The notes under the pieces are model-generated. The model saw only the letters and a program-made list of their open reading frames with translations. It was not told where the DNA came from and did no database searches. From Ceraceosorus guamensis (Eukaryota; Basidiomycota; Exobasidiomycetes; Ceraceosorales; Ceraceosoraceae), in contig NW_020290079.1 in NCBI RefSeq assembly GCF_003144195.1, positions 1 through 36,890 of the forward strand: DNA of 36,890 nucleotides, in the 5' to 3' direction. Both the position numbers and the translations under genes were made by a program. Positions within the stretch are counted from its first letter, which is position 1. Each line of letters begins with the position of its first letter. Shown piece by piece: positions 1 to 10,900 of this stretch.

Positions 1-259
1 GGGGGCATCGCTTCGAGCTGAGCAGAGCCCCGGATGCGTAACATCGACGTAGTGCCACCTCATACTACTCACAAGGTACCATCCGGCTCTTCGGGAGCCA
101 GCCAAATGACGCTCTTTAGGCTGAGCGTCTCTAGGAATGGGAAATTGAGCAGATCTGGCGCACCTGATCTGTAGAGGCTGTCCTCCACCAATCCGAAATT
201 GGGCGGCGGCACTAGCATTCTGCCCTCGAGATGGGCTTTGGTGGTGATGACGTGGGGAG
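1..259 (-). CDS. OCA1: OCA1-like tyrosine phosphatase, 5' part (partial)
   Basis: The exon at 259-73 encodes VPPPNFGLVEDSLYRSG followed by LKSVIWLAPEEP. This is the start of the atypical dual-specificity phosphatase domain of the Oca1/Siw14 family, and the IIWL..EEP-type wording fits yeast Oca1 better than Siw14. Family members act in the cytoplasm on phosphotyrosine or inositol-pyrophosphate substrates. A GTGAGT donor begins at 72 and a CTCAG acceptor ends at 18, giving a 55-bp phase-2 intron. Seventeen bases of the next exon reach the left edge, so the catalytic CX5R loop lies outside. The 5' side starts at an acceptor (TTTCCAG, just above 259) preceded by a CTAAT branch-like site. The true ATG is therefore in an upstream exon, around 300-520, which I could not fix. 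The family call is firm; the exact orthologue is less so. Confidence 0.7.
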
Positions 260-1918
260 CTGGAAAGTGCAAAGAGAAGGAAAGGTGGGGGTGATTAGGT
301 AGCGATGAGCAGGGCGGTGCGTGTTCGTGTCCTCTCGCAGGCGGCGGTGACTCATGACTGCGTTCAGATCTCTCCTGCGCGCGAAATTCACGATTGGGAG
401 TCGTGAGTAAAGCTGTGAGCGCAGGCGCGCAGAATAGCCTCGAATGTTTGGATGGAGGCGCCTCTTGCCCAACGGCCGGCTCGACAAGGATTTCCCCTTT
501 AGCGCGCTTCGGAGATGCACAGTTGTGGCTTGGAAGGTATTTTAGCTGCTTCGATCGACACGCTATACCTCAACCACCGAGCACGAAGCTCCGACTCTTG
601 CCTTCTGCTCGGCATCGTGGGCGCTCGAGCAGGAGCGCAGCGCGGCGTCTTGAAGGGTCGTGTGTATGCTGCGTATTGGGTATGCGGTCCGCCGCGACGC
701 CCGCATACCGTAGGGCGCGGAAGCAGAAAAAGGAGATCAGGATACAGAGCATGCAGCAGGGCAGAGGGGGAGGAGGAAGGAGGGGGAGCCAAGCTAGAGA
801 GAGCGCAGTCCAAGCATGCACGCAAGTCGCCATGGCGCTGTGACTGCCGCTGACAGTAAGCACCGACTCTTGCGTGCACAGCAGCATGCACTCCTCATTC
901 TTGCTGCCATACAGCGCAACCCCGCCGTTCCGCGTCGCGTTGGTTGCGGGCTGCATCAACCTACGCGCTGCTGTCCTTGGGGATCTGCAGTGCGCTCGCC
1001 GCGCACGGTGTGCATGCACGCACGCACGCACGCATGCTGCATACATGGTTCATTGGGAGATCTGCGCCATCCCCCTGAACATGTCCATCGACTTGTTGTC
1101 GGCCTTTGTGCGCCTCCCCCCTCCCCCCAAGCAGTCGTCCGTCGAGCAAGTCGTGCGTAGCTCACAGTACCGCTGCATGCCACGCACACGCAAGCAGTCA
1201 CGAGTATCTAATTTGAGCATCTCCTGCTACAGCTGCTGCCCCCCCCCCCCCCCCCCCCCCCCCCTCCTGAACAATTAAGGAGGCCATGCGGCATCTCTCC
1301 TATCGCCTCGAAAGCCTTGCTCGCAGCCTCGCGACTGATGCTGCCAAAATGCGTCTGCAGATGGTATTGTGTGGGGAAAGCCAACGGCTCATGCCTCGGA
1401 TTGGTGGAATCGTGAATGGAGCAGCACGGTTGCATCGAATGTATGTATGCTGGTGTTTGTGTCAATGTTAGCGCCCTTTCAGTGACGCAGGAGGAGGAGG
1501 AGGGGGGCATGCGATATGAGTCTTCATTTGACTAGAGCTTGCCATTGCGTGCAGACCGGCAAGGGTTCGCTCGCTGATGGACTGGACTGACTGTTTGTGC
1601 TTGCAACGAACGCCCATTGGATCCGCTCGCGCTTTGATCTCTTCGAACCATCATCAACTCTACGCTCCGTCGACATCGCACTTCGACATTCTCTCCATCC
1701 TAACAGTGTTGAGCACAGCAATCCACCCCTGCTCGCTGGCTGGCTCCCCACCCCCCTTCACTTTTACACACACTCATTGCACTCCAACATCGACGTTCAT
1801 TACCCACACTAGCTCGCCTGTCGACCTGCTTCTCTGTCCCACTCTTTCCCTCTCAGCCACATCCCTCTCTCATCCCACGCACTAGCTTGCTCGACCCGCA
1901 CACACACACTCAAACAAG
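260..1918. other. Intergenic/promoter interval with simple repeats
   Basis: The interval lies between the minus-strand phosphatase exon and the plus-strand secreted-protein gene. It must hold the unresolved first exon of the phosphatase (candidate ORF sequence on the minus strand at 212-520) and both promoters. It is rich in CA/GCAC runs (around 1010-1035), contains a 26-base C run, and becomes CT/CA-rich just before 1919, as fungal promoters often do. The many open frames across 394-1278 overlap each other on both strands and show no protein-like composition. I see no further gene. Confidence 0.5.
1239..1264. repeat. Poly-C homopolymer, 26 bases
   Basis: An uninterrupted run of 26 C. It lies in the shared upstream region of the phosphatase and secreted-protein genes. 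Runs this long are unstable in replication and in sequencing, so the exact length is uncertain. Confidence 0.95.
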
Positions 1919-2809
1919 ATGCGCTCTTCCACCTCCAGCCTCTTGTTCTCCGCAGCCGTGCTCGGCGCTCTTTGCTGCTCCAGCGTCTCTGCTGCGAGCG
2001 ACGGTGTCAAGGTGGTGTACACCATTGGCCGATATGGTTATCCGGACATTGGCAGCGCTAGAGCAGCATGGAACGATCAGTGCTCCGCTTCGGCCAAGGA
2101 CAAGGGTACGGTGAGCTCCAACTCGCTCAAGGCTGTCAAACCCACCGTCGGTCAAGGCTTTTGCGTTTACAAGGATCTGGTCGGGTGAGTAGCAACATCC
2201 ATTTTTCCCCATTTCACACTTGCCATATACTGACAATTTGTCCGACGATTTTGCAGCGCCGAGACGGACATATCGGAGGATGTGGCGGGAGACTTGAGCT
2301 GGGGCAACTACCACGATGCGTACAACAAGGGAGGAGATTCCAGCGGAAACTCTGGCTATTCCGATGATTCCAACGACGATGACAACAAGGGAGCAGACAA
2401 GCCTTCCCCGTCCAGCAACAACCACAACAACAACAATGCTGGAGGTGCACAACAGACGTCCAATGGCCAAACCGCTGCTTCTTCGCCTTCTCCTGCCAAC
2501 AATGATGGACAAGGCCAACAACAGCAGCAACAGCAGCAACAAGGGCAACAACAACAGCAGCAACAACAACAACAACAACAGAGCCCCACTTCGTCCTCCT
2601 TCTCCGTGCTGCCCAGCCCTTCTGCCTGGTCAAACGGCGCAGACACTGCCTCTATCAGCGGAAGCGCCCTCACCGCCTCCATCACCAGCGCAGGCAACGA
2701 CCTGGGCGTGACGGGCAGCAATTCGGCGCTGAATGCTGGTCAGACTAGCGCTGCCAGGAGGAACAATGGACCTATGCCCCTGTTCAAGCTGCTCGCCATG
2801 CTCATCTGA
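1919..2809 (+). CDS. Secreted low-complexity, Gln-rich protein
   Basis: Two exons, 1919-2184 and 2257-2809, are joined through a 72-bp GTGAGT...GCAG intron with a CTGAC branch site. They give 272 residues. Residues 1-25 form a clear signal peptide: Arg at position 2, a Leu/Ala-rich core, and a likely cut after SVSA. A short Cys-containing globular segment follows (VVYTIGRYGYPDIG, residues 32-45, and two later Cys). Then comes a hydrophilic D/S/N-rich linker, poly-Q tracts at about 175-200 broken by single Gly, and a Ser/Ala-rich tail ending in a short hydrophobic PLFKLLAMLI. That tail could be a weak GPI-anchor signal or a membrane-association segment. It is probably a cell-surface or extracellular protein. 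I do not recognise a named family. The ATG has an A at -3 and follows a CA-rich leader. Confidence 0.8.
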
Positions 2810-3617
2810 GCGTCCATGAAACACCTTTTCGTCGATTCAAGAGTTTCAAACCAAAGGGTTCCCGCCGCTTCTTTAATGGACGCTTGCATTCTGGATTTGT
2901 GCCACGCACAGCACACAGCATCTCCACATCCCACGCCATCGCTGCTCGATCTTCTGCACTCATCTCTCGCGCGCCCACACTACGCTGCGCTGCGCTGCGC
3001 GTGCCTTGCCATTCATCTTCTCATCTTTCCATACTCATTCGAGGCCTCTTGCACTTCACCATCGCCAGTCTGGGCAGTTCTGCACCAGGCTCGCAGCCCT
3101 TGTACATACCAATCAATACACATTCACACATACTCTCCAGCGCAGGGACGCAATTGATTGCTCGGACAGCTTGTGCTTTGGTCCAGAGCTATTTGTTCAT
3201 CGTCGGGACCTGTCGCTTTGATGCTCTGCGCATGTGATGGGTTGAAGACGTGAGAAGTCACGTTGTCATCGAGCGACGAGATCGATTGCGTGAAAGGCAT
3301 GTATGATACGTGATGGGGCAGAGTCCAAGTCGAAGAGAAGATGTTGATGGATCTGCATCGGGCTTGAGCGGCCACCGTCCAAGCATGCATACCTACAACT
3401 TGCGAGTTTGCTCCAATTTGGACTTGGCATCCTGTTGCAGATCCTTGGCTGCGTCCAAAATAGAAGCCGGCTGACCTTGTGTGCGTCGATAGCTGTGGTG
3501 AAGCGCGAATCGAGCATTCAAGGTCAGTCATGGTGGCATTGCAGAGAAGGATGCCTTGCTGTCACGCAGCAGCAGCACAGCAACGACCGTGCCGCGCCGC
3601 GCCGCGCCGCTCGCAAC
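2810..3617. other. Convergent intergenic interval
   Basis: The interval lies between the stops of the secreted-protein gene and MPC2, so it holds both 3' UTRs. Open frames here are short and overlap on both strands. A (GCCGC)n run at about 3590-3611 lies beside the MPC2 stop. No supportable gene. Confidence 0.5.
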
Positions 3618-4215
3618 TCACTCCCAGATCCTGTATAGCTGCGCAATGCCCGTCGTCCCCACAAAAAAGTTGACGGCGGCCAAAGAGTAGTTGACGGGTG
3701 TGATGACGAGGGAGTATCGCACCCAGATCATGCCCGTGGCTGCCAAGGCTGCATTCTGGAACAGGGACAGCTTATCCGCTGGACGGTTCAGATCTTTCAA
3801 TCCTGCAATCACCAATCCCCATTTCATGATCGGTGCCCAAAAAAAGACTGCGGAGAGGAGAAGGGCAAGAGTGAGCAGAGCGGTGGGAGCGAGGGTGCGG
3901 GTGTGGGGCCGCGATGGGCACCCTGATGCGCGCATACACCCATCGACTCATGACTACGCCGGCTGTATGCATCCCCTTACAAGCACGCCATGGTCTACTG
4001 ATGCGCCTCCATAGAGTATGGCAAGTGCAATCCCCAGCTTCCGAATGCGTCCCTCGGGCGTGCCGACGCTGCTCCATCAACTTCGGCCCCCCCCCCAGCC
4101 TGCTGAATGCCTCACATCCGCCCCTCCAGGCAAACTCACCAGTCTTTGGGCCAGCGGGATGGTTCATGAATGCGCCGAAGCGCGAAGAAGCGCCTGCTCC
4201 TGCTGCTGATGCCAT
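3618..4215 (-). CDS. MPC2: Mitochondrial pyruvate carrier subunit 2
   Basis: Exon 1 (4215-4140) encodes a short Ala/Ser N-terminus ending in HPAGPKT. Exon 2 (3847-3618) encodes FFWAPIMKWG, then NRPADKLS, QNAALAATGMIWVRYSL and VNFFVGTTGIAQLYRIW. This is the MPC2 signature; MPC1 has a different helix-2 sequence. The intron (GTGAGT...CGCAG, 4139-3848) is long for this window, at about 290 bp. Partnered with MPC1, the protein forms the inner-membrane heterodimer that imports pyruvate. The total of about 101 residues is near the family norm but short at the C-terminus. The stop overlaps a perfect GTGAGT donor (GGA|GTGAGT), so the last codons may instead be spliced to a small exon around 3535-3555. 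The start ATG (4215) has a good AAGATGG context and no upstream in-frame ATG. ENP2 diverges from it. Confidence 0.9.
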
Positions 4216-4796
4216 CTTCACGGAAGCTATATGAAGAGAAAGTGCGCAAGTGCGAGCCGATGCGAAACGGTGAGGCGGTGCAGAGGACGATGTCTTCTTC
4301 CGGTGCGTGCTTCTGTTAGCCAGGCAAGATCGACGTTCTGATACAGTGACGTCAGGTCAGGGTGTACAAAAGAAGCGCAATGGTACGCTTGGAGGAGCTG
4401 AGAGAGCGGCGGTGGGTGCGACTGGAGGCGCAAGGGCGATGCGGTGGAAGTCTTGAGTGTGGAGATGGGCAGGCAGGCAGGCAGGCGAAGTCGCATGAGC
4501 AGGCATATTGCGTGCGCATGCGTGAACTTCTCGACTGGATGAAGCAAGCGAGTGAGCGCGCGTGCATGATTGATGGATGCTCTTGCCCGCCTACGCGTCC
4601 CACTCACTGCTCAACAACTCGGACAGGCGGGCGGTGCAATTTTTCCTGTGCAGCAAGCATCAGGCAGCCGCGAGCGCTTTGCTTGGTTGTTGATGCTCGT
4701 GCTCGACTTCTTCTACTCGCGCCGCGCGCTTGCGCTTGCCCTGCTTCTCCTTCAACCTCATTCACACCAACGCTGTGCTCTGCTGCTCTGCTCGCC
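4216..4796. promoter_or_regulatory. Divergent MPC2 / ENP2 promoter interval
   Basis: A 581-bp gap between two divergent start codons. It contains a CAGG/GCAGG microrepeat (about 4470-4486) and one ACGCGT (about 4590). No gene is supported: the long plus-strand frame beginning at 4362 is only the in-frame 5' extension of ENP2. Confidence 0.5.
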
Positions 4797-7655
4797 ATGC
4801 CGGTGCCCACCCCATCCAGAGTGTACACGGTCAGCGGAGGGGGAGGAGGGGCAGGCGAATCATCCACGCGCTCCACCTCGCTGCCCGACCTGCTGCGTCC
4901 TCACGGCTCCTCCAACAAGCGCCTCTCGCGCAAAAACGCATCTGCGCGCGCACGATCCATCGCTCGAGCAGAGGAGCTCAACAAGATCGAATTGATTCAG
5001 GATTTCGAATTCCCCGAAGCTTCCAATAGGATCGCTAGCACGCGCGATGGCAATCATATTGTCGCCACCGGCACTTACAAACCCAGCATTCGCACGTGGG
5101 ACAATGAGCAGCTCAGCTTGAAGTTCCAACGCGTCACCGAAGCTGAAAATGTCGACTTTGAGGTGAGTGGCGGGATGTGCTTCGTGGAGCGGTCAGTGTA
5201 TGAAGCTGACCTTGCCTCCCTGCCAGCTCTTGTCGGACGATTGGACAAAGATGCTTTTGCTGCAGACCGACCGCACGCTGGAGCTGCACGCCCGAGGAGG
5301 TTTCCACACGCGGATACGCATCCCCAAGTTTGGCAGAGCGCTGGCATATCACTACAATTCTGCAGTCGCCTATGTCGGAGCAGCGGGTGCGGAGGTGTAC
5401 AGGCTCAATCTGGATCAAGGCAGGTTCCTCGCCCCCTTCGAGTTGGATCAGGCTGGGTCAGCAGGTCGCATAACAGGCTGCAATGCGCTGGACGTCAATC
5501 CTGCGCACGGCCTCATGTCGTTGGCAACCGAAGGCGACGCTTGCGTTCAACTGTGGGATGCTAGGAGTCGCAATAGAGTCGGCAGCATCTCCATTGCCAC
5601 TAGATCTACAAGGCAAGCTGCTCTGCTATCTGCCCGAAATGCCCTGCCTGGCATCTCCTCAGTCGGCGATGGCGATTCCGTCAGCAGCGACAAGACCATC
5701 ACATCCCTCCTCTCTGCAACTTGTCTACGATCTGCGCAAGACGGTCTCAATCTGGCAGTGGGCACCACTACAGGTCACGTGCAGCTCTACGACTACAGAA
5801 TGTCAAATCGAGCGTACAAGGAGAAGGATCAAGGATTCGGTCTGCCCATCAATAGCCTGAGCTGGTGCGGCGACGCGCCTCGCTTGCTGAGCGGTGATGC
5901 GCCCAGCAACTCTCATCATCCTCGTTCAGAAGCCAAAGATTGCGTCTTGTCAGCCGACTCAAAGGTCATCAAGATCTGGTCCCGCTCCGAGCAAGACGAT
6001 GCAGCGGCTCAGCCTTCCACCTCTTCGACGACCAATCTGGCATCCATTCCCTCATCCACAGCGTCTGGCGATTTCAATCAAGTTCATCACATCCCTGGCA
6101 CTGGCATGCTCGTCGCTGCGATGGAAGCCACACGATGCGCGGCTTGGTATGTGCCTACCCTCGGCCCCGCTCCTGCTTGGTGCAGCTTCCTGGACAGCCT
6201 CACCGACGAGATGGACGGCGATGTGGCCACTCTGGGCAAAGAGAATAAGCCGGGCGTCTATGATGATTTCAAATTTGTGGACAAGGAGGAGCTGAGATTG
6301 TGAGTAATTGTAGAGGCTCAAGTATCGGTGATTCATCCTGCGAGCTTATAGACGTGACTCGATGCCCTGCGCTGTTCTCTCATAGACTCAATATGGAGCA
6401 CATGCTCGGCACAGACCTTTTGCGCCCCTACATGCACGGTTACTTTGTGCATTTGCGTCTGTACGAAAAGGCTAGGCTGCTGGCCAATCCCACTGCCTAT
6501 TCTGATGCGCGAGAGAGGGCTATTCGCGAGAACATCGAAAAGGCGTCGAAGAGCCGCATCAGGCCTACATTGCGGGACGAGGAGAGGTTGCGAAGCGCAA
6601 AGAAGGAGTTGGAAGGTATTCGAGTCAACAGGGAGCTGGCGCTCAAGATTCAGAGGAGCGAGGAGAGGGCTAGCAGGGCGGCCGCAACGCAAGCCGAGGG
6701 CGATCGAGAAAATGCAGAAGATGGAGCGGATGGCGAACCGCAGGAGCCAAAGGTCAATGCCAAGGCATCGAGGAGGGCGGAGAAGATGGATGCTGGCAAG
6801 AATCTGCTGCGGGACGACAGATTCAAGGAAATGTTCAGCGATCCAGCTTTCGAGGTTGACAAGAACACGAGGGAGTGGAGGTTGCTCAATCCTTCTGGTG
6901 AAGCAGGCGTGGACATCAATGCGCAGGACTCGGAACGACAGGAGAGGGAGGGCAGGGATAGGCCGTATGCAAAGACGGCTGCGGAACTGGAGGACGAGGA
7001 TGGGTGGAGCGAGAGGGAGAGCTTGGATCCTGACGATGAGGGTGACAGGAGCGACGCCGGTGATTCGCAGCAGAGTGACAGCGAGGACGAGGGAGGTGAG
7101 TGTGCAGCCTCGGCGAAGGTGCAAGGCGCAGCATGTTGATGGGCTCATCCTCTTCGTGCAACCGTCGCAGCACTCGCCGGCATCGACCCACGCAAGCGTC
7201 TAGGCGGCAAACAGGGCCAGACGGCGCAAGCGCGCGGAGCAGGCACGCGGCTGATAGAGGACGAAGACGACTCTTATGGAAGGGGACGCGCACCTTCAGC
7301 ATTGGGAGATAGATCCAAAGGCAGCCGCAGCTTCTCGCAGCAATTGAAGCGAGGTGCAGCTTCGGGCCAGCGCGACGAAGAAGAGACGCTCCAAGCAGGT
7401 TCCAAAGAGATTTCCTTTCTTCCCTCTTCCAAGCGCGCCGAGGGCGACTCGTCTAGGGGCAGCAGCAAGAATGGCAAGAAAGGCCGAGCGGGCAAGAATG
7501 GCGCTGGGGAATCGTTTGGAGCGGGACTTAGCAGGGGTGCGGGCAAGGAGCAGGGCGTGGGTGTGGAGGGATTGGAGGAGGACAAGAGGTTCGGAAGGAA
7601 GAAGAGGAGAGTGGCGGGGAGAAGCGCGAGTCGGAATGTCATGCTGCGTCGGTGA
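4797..7655 (+). CDS. ENP2: Nucleolar WD40/NUC153 protein ENP2 (NOL10)
   Basis: Four exons, 4797-5162, 5227-6299, 6386-7095 and 7171-7655, give 877 residues with all junctions in frame (GTGAGT donors; CAG, TAG and GCAG acceptors). IQDFEFPEASNRI near residue 65, LSDDWTKM just after intron 1, and the following beta-propeller (KFGRALAYHY, VYRLNL) match Enp2/NOL10. The family is a component of the SSU processome, acting in 18S rRNA processing in the nucleolus. After intron 2, NMEHMLGTDLLRPYMHGYFV continues the conserved core. The NUC153 motif DDRFKEMFSDPAFE begins near residue 623. The last 200 or so residues are acidic then Lys/Arg-rich, with a probable nuclear-localisation KKRR near the end. Yeast Enp2 is about 700 residues, so the extra length lies in the N-terminal Ser/Gly leader and this tail. 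I chose ATG 4797 because it starts the conserved-like region and has GCC before it. Confidence 0.95.
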
Positions 7656-7988
7656 ACATTTCCGTCGCTCTCACTTTCAATGCATGGAATGCGTGCGCAA
7701 GCTGTTTGCGGCGCGCCGCAAGTGTGCTCTCGTCCAAGTCTGCTCTGGCACGGTCAGCAAACAATTCTACTCTATCAGTCACAGTCAAGCTATGCCGACA
7801 GGCTTTTTGCGTCGATGTCAATCGCGAGATGCTCGCAAAAGCGTCACATTTGCCCCACATTATGTTCTCTGTACTTGTACAAACCTGGCGCTAAGGTTGA
7901 CCAAAGGTGTAGATGATGATGCCGACGACCCTGAGCCAGCTTTGGATTCTTTTCGATGAACGCATTCGACGAGCTGCCTCATCCATCA
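7656..7988. other. Convergent 3' intergenic interval (ENP2 / GCP3)
   Basis: 333 bp between the two facing stop codons; both 3' ends must fall here. Small overlapping open frames only; no gene supported. Confidence 0.6.
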
Positions 7989-10900
7989 TCATCGATCTCG
8001 ATGCGTGCCGACCGTCGCTCCGCTATTGCGTCTCGTTCTGCTCTCCGAATCAGTTGCCGGATTCTTCGCATCGTAGCCCAGTCTCGTGGCCAATCCTCTA
8101 AAGACGAGGTTGGAGTGCTTGCTCAAAGCAACGATGATCGTCCCGTTCCTGCCGCGGAACTCTTCCATATGTGACTGAAATCGCACAATGATGCGGTCCA
8201 TGTTCTCCTCGCTACGACCCTGCGGCGCACGCGCAACCGGCGTGACGGGACGGCGACGGGATGATGGCCCGAGAGGCTGCATAGCAAAGTCATGAGAGAC
8301 CCAGCGTCAGTTGCGATCTGCCGCTGCATTCCAAGACATCGCAACTCACACGGGACAGCTCTGCTCGAGCCAATTCGTCCGTCGCCCAAGTCGCCAAGTC
8401 ATTGCACGCAGCTGCACCCGCGAGTATCGTGTCCAATTGCGCTTTGGTCTCCTTTGCCAGAGCATCCTTGGGACGGCAGGCTTTCTCCACGTCAGCTGCC
8501 GCGCCACAATGGATGAAAATCGAACCGCGTCGGCGACTCACCCCACCACGCTTGCCCTGACTCAGCAAGAGAGCTTTGCTCTTTAGTGCATTCAAGTACC
8601 TTCGGTGCTCCAATATCAGCTCATCCAAATCGCCCTTCCTCGTGGCGAAAAAGTCCATCAAGTCTTGCCACGAGTAGTCGATCACTTCCAGCTGACAGAA
8701 ACCTTGCACCTGACGGACAAAGTGGATCATCTCGGAGAGTCCTAGCAAAGCGGAGCGTAGCTTTGCTAGCAGGCCTGCGAAATCGAGATTGATATTAGCT
8801 CGCGATAGCACTCTTATCACCTCGCGGAAAGGAGCGCCACTCACGTTGCAACCCGCCGGAAGCCCTCGCTCCTCGCGGCAGCATTCTGGACGCAGCCATC
8901 AGCTTTGCCCATGCGCTACCCACGGCACTCTCTGTCCTTCTCAGCTTCCAGAGGTGTGCGAATACGGTCTGATATCCGATCATCGCTTCGGTATCGAGCA
9001 CCGCATTGACGGGAGATTCACACTTGTACTCTAGCTGAAATGTATCCCAACCGGTGTCACCCGATGAATATTCCAGAATGCGAGCGTCCAGCCGAGCTAC
9101 GATGTCGGGATCATCGTATTGGGCATTGGAATTGCGAATCGCGGTCTCGAGCGATGCGGTGAGGTTATGTCGGTAGAGCGACGAGGCGGGCTTGTCCAGA
9201 TATGGCCTAGAGGCATGGGATCGATGCTGTCAGCGCAAAAAGCCCGAGGTGATGGGGCACATCGCACTCACGCCACAGCCTCCAGCAAATGATCGACAAA
9301 ATCTCCTCGTCCCAACATCAGGTAGTCTTTGAGTGCACGAAGGTGGTCTAGAAGCCTGAATTTCTCCAGCAAAATGTCGAGCAGGTGCTGACTGGCAGTA
9401 CTGTATGCGCTGTTGATTGTACTCTCCAAGCCAGACAAGTCGGTATATCGAAGATCTACTGCGTGAAATGGCGAGTCAGCACGCCATTCATCGACATAAT
9501 CCCCACGCGTACGAACCAGCACTTGTGCTCCCGATCGTATCTTTTGTCGATGCCCAATCTATGTCCCCACAGCTATACCGAATGAAGTTGAGACTTCTAC
9601 CAGTGGAAAAGATCTGCGGCGATGACTGCGTAAGCGTGGGCACCCGCATCCACCTCTTTAGCACTTGCTCACCATCTGTGCAAAGCTTTCCTTCAAAAAG
9701 CTCGGCAGCATCTCTGTTCGAATCCTGAATTTGCTTTGCCACAGCGAAAAGGCGTCCACATCGAGCGCCTCGGCACCTTGCAGTGCCGAACTCTCGTTGA
9801 GCTCAACAAAGAATTCCCCGAATGGGTCATGCAGCTCTCCTTCGTAGATCCAGCGCGACAAAGAGTAGAAGAATGGTCGAGAGACCTGAGAGGAGCGTGC
9901 TTTGCTGAGCAATCGGAACACCAGAGACTGACCAAAAGCAGGGCAAAGGCTCACCTCTTCGAGCAGTCGCGCGGTATAGCTGCGAATGAAGGGATCACCA
10001 TTGAAGGTATAGGAATGGATTCGCGACACCAGCTGTCCACCATGGGCGCCTGCAGTGGCGAGCAAGTGCAAGCGATCAGTGAATACGCTATAGCGAGACG
10101 TATCTTCCTCGCATGCTCACCCGCAGTGCTAGCGATGACTGTACTCAACAGCCGCATTTTCAGCACCACATCTTCGGTCCAGAGCCAAATTCTGCGCAGC
10201 GTCAGCGTCGTGGTACCCTTGGAGCTCTCCTCCAAAGCATCGACGTCGTTTGGTGAACGCCCTCTGTCCATGTTCGCAAGGGCACTCGACTGAAGGCTGC
10301 GGTGCATGTGTGCCTCGAGAATCGCAAGGAGTCGAAGATACTCGGTCATTTCTTCGTTGATGAAGTGACAGAGACTCTATGGGAGTGCGCGTTGCGAATC
10401 GCCAGACGAGTCAGCAATGATGCGGCACAGCTGCTTCTGATAGTGTGTGCTTACTTGCTCGATCAGTCCCGACACATCTGCCTCGTTGTGGTCTTTTACA
10501 AATTCCGCCATACGTCGGTAGAGCCTGCCCACTTCTGCAATGCGGTGAATCAAGTGCTTTGTCTGCGGCGAGATGCGACCCTGCATTCGACGGACCACAC
10601 TCAGCCTTCCAGCCTCTAGCTGAACCCACAAAGACCAAGGCTACTCATACACTCACCTTGTCGTCAGCCCATTTCATTCTCAATTCCTTTTCCGCTTGCC
10701 TTTCCGCTCCAATCTCGTTGCTGGCAGGTGAGAGGACCTCTTCGAAGCCAACATACGTTCCGTTTATGCCTTGCAGCAAGTACACGACATCCTTGATCAG
10801 GTCCGTCTCTGGGACTTCTTCTTTTCCGAACTTGGCGTGGCATCGCCGCACGAGTTCTGCCCGCGAGCATGGCGTGTGAGTGGCGGGAGGTTGTTGCGGG

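Noticed and set aside
2356-2721. Poly-Cys and poly-Leu ORFs antisense to the secreted protein
   Set aside because: They are the complement of the CAA/CAG tract; the plus-strand gene has a signal peptide and an intron.
4362-4796. N-terminal extension of the ENP2 frame by 145 codons
   Set aside because: It lies in the divergent promoter and is not protein-like. The ATG at 4797 directly precedes the conserved-type leader.
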